DNA of 64,000 bases from Pseudooctadecabacter jejudonensis (lineage in GTDB: Bacteria > Pseudomonadota > Alphaproteobacteria > Rhodobacterales > Rhodobacteraceae): positions 62,001-126,000 of the forward strand of contig NZ_FWFT01000004.1 in NCBI RefSeq assembly GCF_900172275.1, given 5' to 3'. The notes below the pieces were generated by a model. It had not been told where the DNA came from, ran no database searches, and saw only the letters and a list, made by a program, of their open reading frames with translations. The first letter of the stretch is position 1, and every line of letters begins with the position of its first letter. The translations under genes were made by a program, and so were the position numbers. This document shows, in pieces, positions 29,281-37,801 of this stretch.

Positions 29281-29400
29281 CTTTGACGTCACACCACGTC
29301 TCGCGGATTTACGCCCTATTAAGGGAAACGCGCTACGGTGAAAGAACGGTACAGGCGGGGACGCCGATGGCCGCAAACGAAGACAGCACCGCTGTTACGG

Positions 29401-29446
29401 GCCCGATGTTCGCCATGCACGGACATCGGGCTTTGTTGTCTTTGTT
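29401..29446 (+). terminator. terminator after the DprE2-like gene
   Basis: GCCCGATGT (29401-29409) and ACATCGGGC (29423-29431) form a perfect 9-bp stem with a 13-base loop, followed by TTTGTTGTCTTTGTTT. It lies 120 bases after the stop. Confidence 0.65.
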
Positions 29447-29455
29447 TCAAAAATA
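29439..29455 (-). repeat. dispersed 3'-border motif, copy C
   Basis: The minus strand reads TATTTTTGAAACAAAGA, following the 3' end of the UbiA-HAD gene by about 45 bases and preceded by GCCTCCGGCGGGGA. It is the AAA variant also seen in copy D. Confidence 0.6.
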
Positions 29456-29499
29456 TCCCCGCCGGAGGCGCACGTCGCAGCACGCGTTCCCGCTGGCGT

Positions 29500-30924
29500 T
29501 TATCCAAACACCCGCCCGAACCATTCCGACCACAGGCCTGCGCCGTAAAACATCAGGGACAACGTGATCAACAAGTAGCCCAAGCCGCGCATGTCGCTGA
29601 GGGCAAAGACGATCGGGTCGTAATCCATCCGCCCCATATATCCCAACCTCACCATCCGGTAGAGCCATGCCGCAATCGGCACGAGGGCCAACCACAGCAA
29701 CCATTGATCCGGATAAAGCCCCAGCGCCTGATCGGAATAAGAATACAAAAAGAAGATCACCAATGCGCCGACCATCCCGATGGCAGACATATTCAGCAAA
29801 TCGCCCATATCGCGCCGCGCATACCCACGTCCAGGCAAGGGATTGTCGTCCTTGGCCAGCGCCAATTCCGTCATGCGCTTTACACAGCCCAGCGTGATGA
29901 AAATCGGGAAAATGAAGATCAACATAAAGACCGACGCATCCACCCCGCTGGCGGCCGCACCGGCCACAACACGCAAGGTGTAAAGAGAGGCGAGAACAGC
30001 GATGTCGATCCAACGCAGCCGTTTCAGACGCATCGAATAAGCCAGCGACAGCGCCATATAGAACGCGACCACGCCGAACATCTGCCAAGACAACAGCGCG
30101 CCCACGCCCAAAGCGATCACGCCCAGCGCCGCACAGGTCAACATCCCGACAGGGATCGGAACGGTGCCCGCGGCAAAGGGGCGTTTGCATTTCTTGGCGT
30201 GCAGCCTGTCTGCTTCGATATCCAGCAGATCGTTCACGATATAAATGCAAGACGCTGCAGCGGAAAAGCTGACGATGCCCAAACACACCGCCAAGAACGT
30301 TTCAAAGAAGAACGCGTGCGCGGCAATCATGGGCAAAAACAACAGCACGTTTTTGACCCATTGGTGGGGGCGCATGGATTTCAACACAGCACGGGGGGAC
30401 CAGCCCCCCTTGATCTGCGTCACGGACGGCAGGCCCTTGGCCCCGCCCCCCGCCGATCCGACCACAATGGCATGATCTGCACGATCCCAGATCTTGCGAT
30501 CACTCTTGTCGTTGCCCGCGTAATCGAACCCACCCTCACCATAGGCCGCGACAAGCGCATCAGCTTTGGCTTGGCCTTTCAGGTTCACCCCATTCTGGGA
30601 CGCAAACACCCGTTCAATTCCGTAGTGGTCGGCCAAGGGCTGCACGTATGAAACGTCAGATGCACTGGCCAGCGCCACTTCGCGCCCTGCTTCACGCGCC
30701 TCAAGTGCCAGGGATGCAATTTCTTCGTGCACCGGCAGCAGATCAACGCGCAATGGCGCGATGCGGGCAATTTCCGCCTTCAACGCGGCGCGATCCCCTG
30801 CAAGCGGTATGGTTTTCAACGTCGCTGCGGGATCTGTGCCCAGCCCCTTCCAGAACCCTTCGAGCAACATATCGGTACGCAACAAAGTCCCGTCCGCGTC
30901 CAAAACAAGCGGTTTCATCGTCAT
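29500..30924 (-). CDS. HAD phosphatase-UbiA prenyltransferase fusion (polyprenyl-phosphate phosphoribosyltransferase type)
   Basis: A 474-aa two-domain protein. Residues 1-about 165 form a HAD hydrolase: VLDADGTLL holds the nucleophile and acid/base Asp9 and Asp11, LASASD is motif II, and GNDKSD (137-142) the metal loop. From about 175 a UbiA domain starts (RPHQWVKN) with NDLLDIEADR (231-240) and eight to nine helices. It resembles mycobacterial Rv3806c, which joins PRPP to decaprenyl phosphate. The HAD part would then remove the 5-phosphate, giving the DprE1 substrate. It converges on the DprE1/DprE2-like genes. Confidence 0.88.
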   Translation of the reverse strand: MTMKPLVLDADGTLLRTDMLLEGFWKGLGTDPAATLKTIPLAGDRAALKAEIARIAPLRVDLLPVHEEIASLALEAREAGREVALASASDVSYVQPLADHYGIERVFASQNGVNLKGQAKADALVAAYGEGGFDYAGNDKSDRKIWDRADHAIVVGSAGGGAKGLPSVTQIKGGWSPRAVLKSMRPHQWVKNVLLFLPMIAAHAFFFETFLAVCLGIVSFSAAASCIYIVNDLLDIEADRLHAKKCKRPFAAGTVPIPVGMLTCAALGVIALGVGALLSWQMFGVVAFYMALSLAYSMRLKRLRWIDIAVLASLYTLRVVAGAAASGVDASVFMLIFIFPIFITLGCVKRMTELALAKDDNPLPGRGYARRDMGDLLNMSAIGMVGALVIFFLYSYSDQALGLYPDQWLLWLALVPIAAWLYRMVRLGYMGRMDYDPIVFALSDMRGLGYLLITLSLMFYGAGLWSEWFGRVFG

Positions 30925-30935
30925 CGATTTCGATC

Positions 30936-31787
30936 CTATTCAGAAGAAACTGTGAAGACGCAGCCGTCTGTCACCAGTTCGGGCGGTGTCATACACAGGC
31001 CGCGTGCGACCTCCCATGCGGCCAGTACCTTGGGCACGTAGGCGCGGGTTTCCGCAAAGGGCGGGACGCCGTTGTTATTGCGCACAGCCCCTTCGCCCGC
31101 ATTATATCCGGCCAGCGCATAGATGACCTTGTTGTCGAATTCGTCCAGCAACCAATCAAGGTAGGCCGTCCCGCCCTTGATGTTTTCGCGCACATCAAAG
31201 GCATTCTGAACGCCAAACCGCGCGGCCGTGGGCGGCATCAATTGCATCAGCCCCTGGGCGCCTGCGCCACTCACTGCGTCTGATCGCCCGGCACTCTCGA
31301 CAGAAATAACGGCCAAAACCAACGCCGGCGAAACATCAGTGCCAATCGTGGCGGTCAAAATATCGATGCCGTAGCGGTTCGCCAATTCCGTCATGCCCTG
31401 AAGACGTGGGGCGGGCACGCCCTGCCCTTGCGGCGCGGTCGTCAGTGCTGCCACCGCGGCCTCAAGTGAAAAGCTGTCCGCATCATCAAGCGACGGGGAA
31501 ATCGCCTCCCAATACCACTCGACCCCCGAAGGCGCGGGGGCCAGACCTGCAATCGCGGGCGATCCAGGTGCGGGTGCAGGTGTTCCACCCGATCCGGCAA
31601 CCGGGGGCGCAGACGGGGCAGATGGCGCCTGCGGGGCAACCTGTACCGTGATGCGATTGGTGGCACCTGATTGAGGCACCCCGATGCGTCTGAAGGTGAA
31701 ATCACCCTGAAGTCGGTGACTCTCTGCCAGTGCCGGCGCTGTCCCCGTAAGGGCGACCAACGCGGCCATTATAATACTACGCCGCAT
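30936..31787 (-). CDS. periplasmic lytic transglycosylase (SLT domain)
   Basis: A 283-aa exported murein-cleaving enzyme. A signal peptide (MRRSIIMAALVALTGTAPAL) is followed by a Pro/Ala-rich linker (about 50-90) and an SLT goose-type lysozyme domain. The catalytic acid is Glu164 in AVISVESAGRS, followed by GAQGLMQLMPPTA and the downstream ALAGYNAGEGAV motif. The ATG at 31787 provides the signal peptide. It is divergent from the Tad pilus locus and could open peptidoglycan for the pilus, but it also lies just 11 bases upstream of the UbiA-HAD gene on the same strand and may be co-transcribed with it. Confidence 0.9.
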   Translation of the reverse strand: MRRSIIMAALVALTGTAPALAESHRLQGDFTFRRIGVPQSGATNRITVQVAPQAPSAPSAPPVAGSGGTPAPAPGSPAIAGLAPAPSGVEWYWEAISPSLDDADSFSLEAAVAALTTAPQGQGVPAPRLQGMTELANRYGIDILTATIGTDVSPALVLAVISVESAGRSDAVSGAGAQGLMQLMPPTAARFGVQNAFDVRENIKGGTAYLDWLLDEFDNKVIYALAGYNAGEGAVRNNNGVPPFAETRAYVPKVLAAWEVARGLCMTPPELVTDGCVFTVSSE

Positions 31788-32140
31788 TTTCGCGGTCTCC
31801 GCCTGCTTCTTGTTTTGGCAAAGGTAGCTTAGTTGCGCTTCGTCGATCCACAATTTCGTAAACAATTTCTCTCTGCGGCGTGGACTAGACACGTTTTTGC
31901 AACGATTCATTTACCTAAAATGCGAAACTTACGATTTAAATCCTTTGCAATCAGTGAGTTACAATAAAAATCAGTAAAAAGTTAATCGGATGCAAAATTG
32001 CACGAATGGTGTCCAATTGCTGCCCCATTCCACCGTCAAACAATGCTCATCCAAGACGGAAAACGCACCAACAAGAGGCCGGTGCACACAGTGATCCGCC
32101 TAGATACTGAAACTGAGAGATACCCTGAGGAGGGAAACCA
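31788..32140. promoter_or_regulatory. AT-rich intergenic region between transglycosylase and pilin genes
   Basis: This 353-base gap is far richer in A+T than its surroundings, especially 31880-32000, and must carry the divergent promoters. AATCAGT occurs twice exactly 20 bases apart (31949-31955 and 31969-31975), each followed by a GTTA, and TGCAA-AA-TTGCA forms a small inverted repeat at 31991-32002. No ORF or structured RNA was recognised. A GAGGAGGG ribosome site precedes the first pilin ATG. Confidence 0.5.
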
Positions 32141-32326
32141 ATGCTTAACTTCATCAAAAACTTCCGCAACGACGAAGACGGTGCCGTGACTGTTGACTGG
32201 GTCGTTCTGACTGCAGCCATCGTGGGTCTGGGCATCGCCGTTCTGTCTTCCGTGTCCGGCGGTACGACTGCTCTGGGCGACAAGATCAGCTCCCAGCTGT
32301 CCCAGCAGACCATCGCAACTTACTAA
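32141..32326 (+). CDS. flp: Flp family type IVb pilin, copy 1
   Basis: A 61-aa prepilin with a short polar leader (MLNFIKNFRNDEDG), the cleavage site after Gly14 and a hydrophobic helix beginning AVTVDWVVLTAAIVG, then a Ser/Thr-rich tail. It is the major subunit of the Tad pilus after cleavage by the CpaA peptidase. The mature protein has Asp5-Trp6 where classical Flp has Glu-Tyr. Codons are strongly biased, as in highly expressed genes. The gene at 32353 encodes exactly the same protein. Confidence 0.95.
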   Translation: MLNFIKNFRNDEDGAVTVDWVVLTAAIVGLGIAVLSSVSGGTTALGDKISSQLSQQTIATY

Positions 32327-32352
32327 GACACATAAGACTTCGGAGAATTATC

Positions 32353-32538
32353 ATGCTTAACTTCATCAAAAACTTCCGCAACGACGAAGACGGTGCCGTG
32401 ACTGTTGACTGGGTCGTTCTGACTGCAGCCATCGTGGGCCTGGGCATCGCCGTTCTGTCTTCCGTGTCCGGCGGTACGACTGCTCTGGGCGACAAGATCA
32501 GCTCCCAGCTGTCCCAGCAGACCATCGCAACTTACTAA
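32353..32538 (+). CDS. flp: Flp family type IVb pilin, copy 2 (identical protein)
   Basis: A second 61-aa pilin, identical in protein sequence to copy 1. The two 186-base genes differ at a single base, a silent Gly GGT (32227) against GGC (32439), while the 26-base spacer is not repeated. This points to very recent tandem duplication or ongoing gene conversion. A strong terminator follows at 32562, so the two copies probably form one abundant transcript separate from the downstream assembly genes. Confidence 0.95.
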   Translation: MLNFIKNFRNDEDGAVTVDWVVLTAAIVGLGIAVLSSVSGGTTALGDKISSQLSQQTIATY

Positions 32539-32561
32539 GCGGAACGCTTAAGTTGACATAA

Positions 32562-32590
32562 GGGGTCGCACTTCGGTGCGGCCCCTTTTG
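32562..32590 (+). terminator. terminator after the twin pilin genes
   Basis: GGGGTCGCAC and GTGCGGCCCC pair (one G-T) around a TTCG loop, followed by TTTTG. A second small stem TAAGCG-GAA-CGCTTA (32536-32550) overlaps the pilin stop. Confidence 0.85.
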
Positions 32591-32716
32591 TATTTTGATC
32601 AATGGCGCGACGGGGGCGCATGTCTTCGCAAAATAAGCATGGCGTCGTCATGATTGGGCCGCATTTTCCCGGCATGCCTAAATGACCACCAGTGATTTGA
32701 AGGACGCATTTTCGAT

Positions 32717-32902
32717 ATGAAACACATTATCCAAAAGTTCCGCTGGGACGACGACGGTGCAGTCACAGTTGACTGGGTTGTTTTGACGGCTGCAATTGTC
32801 GGTCTTGCCATCGCCCTGATCGCCATTATTGGCGCAGGCGCCACCAATAAATCGACAAGCGTTGGTGCATTCTTAAGCGCCCAGGACGTTGTAACATACT
32901 GA
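32717..32902 (+). CDS. Flp family type IVb pilin, divergent third copy
   Basis: A 61-aa pilin with the same processing region (DGAVTVDWVVLTAAIVGLAIA) but a different leader (MKHIIQKFRWDD) and C-terminus (ATNKSTSVGAFLSAQDVVTY). Codon use is less biased than in the twin pilins, suggesting a minor or alternative pilin. It is bounded by terminators on both sides (32562 and 32950), so it may have its own promoter in the 125 bases upstream. Confidence 0.9.
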   Translation: MKHIIQKFRWDDDGAVTVDWVVLTAAIVGLAIALIAIIGAGATNKSTSVGAFLSAQDVVTY

Positions 32903-32949
32903 CGTTTTGCCCCAAAACGGGGCGATCCATCGGCACATCAATTTCATGG

Positions 32950-32973
32950 ATGCGGCACAATGGTGCCGCATTT
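32950..32973 (+). terminator. terminator after the third pilin gene
   Basis: ATGCGGCAC (32950-32958) and GTGCCGCAT (32963-32971) form a perfect 9-bp stem with loop AATG, then TTT. Placed 47 bases after the stop; the T run is short. Confidence 0.6.
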
Positions 32974-33041
32974 CCATTGTACCTGATGCGTAAGCAGAGT
33001 TGGCCGCAAAGTCTTGGCCATGTAATCAAAGGAATAAGACA

Positions 33042-33896
33042 ATGCGAGCAGTATTTGGACTTGTCTTGATCGTGGGAATGGGGCTTGCGGGCTTCGCCAT
33101 TTACATGGTTCAGGGGTATTTCCAGCAACAAAATGCAGCGCTGGCCGCGCAGCAGGCCGCAATTGCGGAAGCCGTGCCAACCGTCGATGTCATTGCTGTG
33201 AACCGTGTCGTCGAACACGGCGAACAAATCACGACTGACGATATTGTCGTGATCAAATACGCCGAGCCCTTTCTGCCCGAAGGCATCTTTCGCACACAGG
33301 AAGAGGTCTTCCCCGAGGGTCCGGAAGAATTGCGCGTGGCCTTGCGTCAGATGGAACCCAATGAACCCCTTCTGGCTGTCAAAGTGACCGCCCCGGGGGA
33401 AGTCGCGGGGATCACTGCCCTTTTGGAGCGTGGCATGCGTGCCTTCGCCATTAAGGTCGACGTGTCCTCAGGCGTCTCCGGGTTTCTATCACCGGGCGAC
33501 CGTGTCGATGTTTACTGGACAGGCCGCGCCGCTGGCCTTGGTGGCGACAACACCGACATTACCAAGCTGATTGAAGCGAACGTTCAATTGGTTGCGGTTG
33601 ACCAGACCTCTGAAAGTGGGCGCACTGGTGCCACGATCGCGCGGACGGTCACCGTACAGGTTACTCCAGATCAGGTCGCTGCGCTCGCTCAGGCCCAGGC
33701 GACCGGTCGTTTGTCTTTGTCCTTGGTCGGACGTGAGGACGACACGGTCGCTGGCGCGATCGAGGTCAATCAGGCGTCGCTTTTGGGCATCACTCCACAG
33801 GCCCCCGCCCCTCAGGTTGAGCGTGAGCAGATCTGTACGATCCGGACACGTCGTGGCGCTGAAGTGGTCGAAATTCCGATCCCCTGCACCAACTGA
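33042..33896 (+). CDS. cpaB: Flp pilus assembly protein CpaB/RcpC
   Basis: A 284-aa periplasmic protein anchored by one N-terminal helix (AVFGLVLIVGMGLAGFAIYM). A SAF-type domain follows (VDVIAVNRVVEHGEQITTDDI) and the RcpC/CpaB region has RAFAIKVDVSSGVSGFLSPG then DRVDVYWTG, typical of the family. CpaB stabilises the secretin channel of the Tad system. The start is the ATG at 33042, with AAAGGA upstream. It ends CTNstop with a Cys pair (CTIRTRRGAEVVEIPIPC) that could form a disulphide. Confidence 0.93.
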   Translation: MRAVFGLVLIVGMGLAGFAIYMVQGYFQQQNAALAAQQAAIAEAVPTVDVIAVNRVVEHGEQITTDDIVVIKYAEPFLPEGIFRTQEEVFPEGPEELRVALRQMEPNEPLLAVKVTAPGEVAGITALLERGMRAFAIKVDVSSGVSGFLSPGDRVDVYWTGRAAGLGGDNTDITKLIEANVQLVAVDQTSESGRTGATIARTVTVQVTPDQVAALAQAQATGRLSLSLVGREDDTVAGAIEVNQASLLGITPQAPAPQVEREQICTIRTRRGAEVVEIPIPCTN

Positions 33897-33967
33897 TAGA
33901 CGGATTTGTGTAGCTTGGCAGCCGCTCACATTTTGCCAAACTTGTCCAAAATCAATCTCAACCACTG

Positions 33968-33997
33968 ACGCCCTCACCCTTCCAGGTGGGGGCGTTT
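33968..33997 (+). terminator. possible terminator between cpaB and cpaC
   Basis: ACGCCCTCACC pairs with GGTGGGGGCGT (one G-T) around CTTCCA, followed only by TTT. Readthrough into cpaC is likely to be partial. The rest of the 262-base gap shows no gene. Confidence 0.4.
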
Positions 33998-34158
33998 GGA
34001 TGTTCGCAGTCGGCCGTTCGTGTCATCATGTTGCCAGTTATCCACATAAACGAACGGGTCCAATACATTGATTCTTGCAAAAAATGTCGATTTCGCGCAG
34101 GCTGGTCAAAATGACGGGGAAAACCTCGCATCGGGCGTGACATTAGAGGCAGGTCACA

Positions 34159-35586
34159 ATGACACAAAATAGATTTCTCAAGGCAGCCCTGATGGGTCTT
34201 GCCTTTACAATGACAAGCGTACCGTCCCAGCTTCCGGCTGAGACGTTGCAAGTCATGCGTGGCGCACCCTCCAGTGCGCTGAACGTCCCAATGAACCGTG
34301 CGGTCGTGGTTGAAAGCGATGTACCCTTTACGGAATTGTCCATCGCCAATCCGACGATTGCAGATATTTCGTCGCTGTCTGACCGGACAATTTATGTTCT
34401 TGGCAAAGAACCAGGCCGGACGACGCTGACCCTTCTGGGCGGCGATGGTCGACTGATCACCAACGTCGAAGTCCACGTGACCCCTGATATCGCGGAATTT
34501 AAGGAACGGCTGGAACAAATCCTGCCAGGTGAACACATCGAAGTGCGCACAGCCAACGATGGCATCGTCCTGTCCGGTACGGTTTCGTCGATTGCGCGTC
34601 TTGATCGCGCGCTGGAACTGGCAAATCGCTACGCACCGGATCGGGTCTCCAATCTCATGACGGTCGGCGGCACGCAGCAGGTTATGTTGCGGGTTCGTTT
34701 TGCGGAAATGCAGCGGTCGGTGTCCAAATCCCTCAGCTCCTCTTTGTCTTTGGGCGGTGATGCGTTGGGCGGCGATCTCGGCCTTGCTCTCGGAACGGGA
34801 ACAACTGTCGGTGACGGCGCGCGCAACGGAGCGCTTGGCGGCGCGCTGCCCGGTGGCAACGACAACGCAGGCGCATTTTTGTTCGGGTTCAATGCGGGCA
34901 GTGTCGAAGTCGGCATTCTTCTTGAAGCCCTGGAAAATCGTGGCGTCGTCCGAACCTTGGCTGAGCCCAACCTGACAGCACTGTCGGGGCAAGAGGCCAG
35001 CTTCCTTGCAGGTGGGGAATACCCCGTCCCTGTTTCGCAGGAAGAAGGGGCGATTTCGGTCGAATACAAACCGTTCGGCATCGAATTGGACTTTATTCCC
35101 CGCGTGGTGGATGGCGATGTCATTAACCTTGAACTCAACGCGTCGGTGTCATCTCTCGATCCGGCCAATGGCTTTAGCCAAAACGGTTTTTCGATCGATG
35201 CGTTCAAAACACGCGCCACATCAACCACGGTTGAAATGCGTGACGGTGAAAGCTTTGCGATTGCGGGCCTTCTGTCTGATGACTTTGTGGACCTGAGCGG
35301 CCAAGTGCCATGGGCGGGTGACATCCCGGTGCTGGGTGCGTTGTTCCGCTCTGCCGAATACAGCCGCCAACAGACCGAACTGGTCATCATTGTCACGCCG
35401 CATCTTGTCACCCCGACACGGGGGGAAGCCTTGGCCCTGCCAACGGACCGCGTTCGCCCGCCGTCTGAACGTGATCTCTTCCTCTTTGGTCGTGTCGCAG
35501 CAGGCGAGGCCCCGCAACAAGGCGGTGCCGGCGAAGTGGCCCGCCAAGATTTCAGCGGGTCCTACGGCTATGTTTTGGATGACTAA
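34159..35586 (+). CDS. cpaC: Tad pilus outer-membrane secretin CpaC/RcpA
   Basis: A 475-aa secretin forming the outer-membrane pore. A signal peptide ends near QLPAET (about 30), followed by the pilus N-domain (VVVESDVPFTELSIANPTIA), a BON-like segment, and the secretin domain with VRTLAEPNLTALSGQEASFL, GGEYPVPV and the terminal GDIPVLGALFRS then LVIIVTPHLV. All secretin landmarks are present. The stop is followed by the OmpA lipoprotein gene within a few bases. Confidence 0.95.
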   Translation: MTQNRFLKAALMGLAFTMTSVPSQLPAETLQVMRGAPSSALNVPMNRAVVVESDVPFTELSIANPTIADISSLSDRTIYVLGKEPGRTTLTLLGGDGRLITNVEVHVTPDIAEFKERLEQILPGEHIEVRTANDGIVLSGTVSSIARLDRALELANRYAPDRVSNLMTVGGTQQVMLRVRFAEMQRSVSKSLSSSLSLGGDALGGDLGLALGTGTTVGDGARNGALGGALPGGNDNAGAFLFGFNAGSVEVGILLEALENRGVVRTLAEPNLTALSGQEASFLAGGEYPVPVSQEEGAISVEYKPFGIELDFIPRVVDGDVINLELNASVSSLDPANGFSQNGFSIDAFKTRATSTTVEMRDGESFAIAGLLSDDFVDLSGQVPWAGDIPVLGALFRSAEYSRQQTELVIIVTPHLVTPTRGEALALPTDRVRPPSERDLFLFGRVAAGEAPQQGGAGEVARQDFSGSYGYVLDD

Positions 35587-35602
35587 AATGGGAATTCAGG
35601 CA

Positions 35603-36289
35603 ATGAAACCGATGGCAATTTTGTCCGCAGCAGTGCTGGCCCTTGCGGGATGCAATCAGATCGCTGGCGGCACCCAATGGCAGGATTTCAACACCCGCGA
35701 AGCCGGATCTGAAATCGACAGCGGCTTTTTCGGAAATGCCACGGCCAACAACACCTCTGTGCAAACGGGGGCCAGCAGCTTTGCCGTGAACCTCAACCGC
35801 CGGTTCTCCTCTGAGGTGAATACGATGGTGACGTTCCCGTTCAACTCGACCGCGCTGGACGAAACCGCCCGCGCGACATTGCGTCAGCAGGCCGCATGGA
35901 TCCGCCAGTTCCCAGAAGTCCGCTTCAAGGTCTACGGCCACACCGATCTTGTGGGGTCAACCGCGTACAATCGGCGCCTTGGCCTGCGCCGCGCGGAAGC
36001 CGTGGTCTTGTACCTGTCGACCCAAGGCATCAGCCGCAACCGGCTTGAGGCGGTGGTGTCCTTTGGCGAAACACAGCCCCTTATCGTCACCGAAGGGCGG
36101 GAGCGTCGCAACCGCCGGACCGTGACCGAAGTGTCGGGATTCGTTGAAAACCACCCCACGGTTCTGAACGGACGCTACGCCGATGTGATCTTCCGCGAAT
36201 ACGTCGCAAGTGCGACATCGAGCCCGGGTCTTGGCGGCGGCGGTGGCGGTGGAGGCGGCGACGCAGCACCCGCCGTGGGCGGCCAATAA
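35603..36289 (+). CDS. OmpA family lipoprotein of the Tad locus
   Basis: A 228-aa lipoprotein. The signal ILSAAVLALAGC has a good lipobox with the acylated Cys at residue 17. An OmpA-like peptidoglycan-binding domain follows (VYGHTDLVGSTAYNRRLGLR and the later GRERRNRRT). It holds the position often taken by CpaD in Caulobacter-type loci and may tether the secretin to murein; that role is inferred. The tail has nine glycines in a row, a possible slippage tract. In-frame ATGs at 35579 and 35588 are alternative starts. Confidence 0.88.
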   Translation: MKPMAILSAAVLALAGCNQIAGGTQWQDFNTREAGSEIDSGFFGNATANNTSVQTGASSFAVNLNRRFSSEVNTMVTFPFNSTALDETARATLRQQAAWIRQFPEVRFKVYGHTDLVGSTAYNRRLGLRRAEAVVLYLSTQGISRNRLEAVVSFGETQPLIVTEGRERRNRRTVTEVSGFVENHPTVLNGRYADVIFREYVASATSSPGLGGGGGGGGGDAAPAVGGQ

Positions 36290-36309
36290 CCCAATAAAAT
36301 AAGAAAATT

Positions 36310-36332
36310 CGGGCCCTCAGGGGCCCGTTTTT
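36310..36332 (+). terminator. terminator after the OmpA lipoprotein gene
   Basis: CGGGCCC-TCAG-GGGCCCG is a perfect 7-bp hairpin followed by TTTTT, 20 bases after the stop. It splits the locus into cpaC-ompA and cpaE onward. The remaining 212 bases before cpaE show no gene. Confidence 0.85.
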
Positions 36333-36544
36333 GTGTGGGCACCTGTCCAGTCCAGCCTGGAAACAACCGCAAGCTCAGCGGATGATCGTGTCCAATAACC
36401 GCACAAATGGGCAAATCTGGCCCCAATCTTGCCCCCTTTGGCCGTCACAACCTCTCTCAACAAGCCCCCAATCCGTCTTTTGACAAGGGGGCGAAGCAGC
36501 CAAAGGCACGGCCCCGTGCCGTAGATTGAGTAGAGGTATAAGCC

Positions 36545-37789
36545 ATGAGTGGGTCGGCAATGTTGCAACCTGAACCGCAGCCCATCACCGCATGCACGGT
36601 GAGCCGCGATGTCCAGAACTTTGATCTGTTGATCGAAGATATGGAAACCTGCCTTGGCGAAAGCTGGGGGGATTTGGGTTTTGACGACGCTCTGCCCTAT
36701 CTGGACCAGCCCGAGGCTGCTGATCTTGAGTTTTTGGCCATTGCGCTGGACGAAGAGGACGAGGCAGACCTTTCGATCATCTCTGAGATTGTGCGCGCGG
36801 CCAAAGCCCGCGATATCCGCGTCCTGTTGATCGCCGAAGAGGTCTCGCCTGCGTCGTTGCACGGCTTGCTGCGCGACGGTGGCGATGAATTTGTGCCCTA
36901 TCCACTGCCCGAAGGCGAATTGGCCCAGGCCATTGATCGCGTGTTGACCCCTGCCCCGCAGGCCCCCATCGCGCCGGAAATGGAAACGAAGCTGAAGGCC
37001 ACGGGCGACCGCAATGGCGTCCTGATCCCCGTCCAGGGGATGGCCGGTGGCACGGGTGCCACAACGTTGGCTGTGAACCTTGCATGGGAATTGGCCAACA
37101 TTGATGGTGAAAATGCGCCGCGCGTCTGCATTCTGGATCTGGATTTCCAATTCGGCAGCGTCTCGACCTATCTTGATTTGCCGCGCCGCGAAGCTGTCTT
37201 TGAAATGTTGCAAGACACCGAGGCCATGGACAGCGAAAGCTTCATGCGGTCGCTTTTGACCTTTGAACAAAAGCTACAGGTTTTGACCGCGCCGACCGAT
37301 CTGATCCCAATGGATCTGGTGTCGCCTGACGACATCGAACGGATCGTTGAAATGGCCCGCACCAATTTTGACTATGTGATCATCGACATGCCCAAGACCA
37401 TGGTGGAATGGTCCGAAACCGTGTTGAATGCGGCCCACGTGTATTTTGCCACGCTTGAGCTGGATATGCGGTCTGCCCAAAACACGTTGCGGATCAAACG
37501 GGCGTTGCAGTCTGAACAGTTGCCGTTCGAAAAGCTGCGTTTCATTCTGAACCGCGCCCCGAAATTCACCGATCTGAACGGCAAAAGCCGCATCAAGCGT
37601 CTGGCCGAAAGCCTTGGAATTTCGATCGAAGTTCAACTGCCTGATGGCGGCAAGCCTATTCCACAGAATGCGGATCACGGCGTGCCATTGGCCGAGGCCA
37701 TCCCGAAAAACCCGCTGCGCAAAGAAATCGCAAAGCTGGCCAAGTCCGTGCACGAGGTCAACGTGGCCGACGTCGCAGCAACCGCATAA
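36545..37789 (+). CDS. cpaE: Tad pilus localisation ATPase CpaE/TadZ
   Basis: A 414-aa MinD/ParA-superfamily protein that places the pilus machine in the cell. An N-terminal receiver-like domain (about 20-135) is followed by the ATPase domain with deviant P-loop GMAGGTGATTLAVNLAWELA, in which the usual Lys residues are replaced, as often in TadZ/CpaE. LDLDFQFGSVSTYLDLP is the switch II region. cpaF follows within 12 bases. Whether it hydrolyses ATP is uncertain given the P-loop. Confidence 0.93.
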   Translation: MSGSAMLQPEPQPITACTVSRDVQNFDLLIEDMETCLGESWGDLGFDDALPYLDQPEAADLEFLAIALDEEDEADLSIISEIVRAAKARDIRVLLIAEEVSPASLHGLLRDGGDEFVPYPLPEGELAQAIDRVLTPAPQAPIAPEMETKLKATGDRNGVLIPVQGMAGGTGATTLAVNLAWELANIDGENAPRVCILDLDFQFGSVSTYLDLPRREAVFEMLQDTEAMDSESFMRSLLTFEQKLQVLTAPTDLIPMDLVSPDDIERIVEMARTNFDYVIIDMPKTMVEWSETVLNAAHVYFATLELDMRSAQNTLRIKRALQSEQLPFEKLRFILNRAPKFTDLNGKSRIKRLAESLGISIEVQLPDGGKPIPQNADHGVPLAEAIPKNPLRKEIAKLAKSVHEVNVADVAATA

Positions 37790-37801
37790 AAGGTGGGATC
37801 C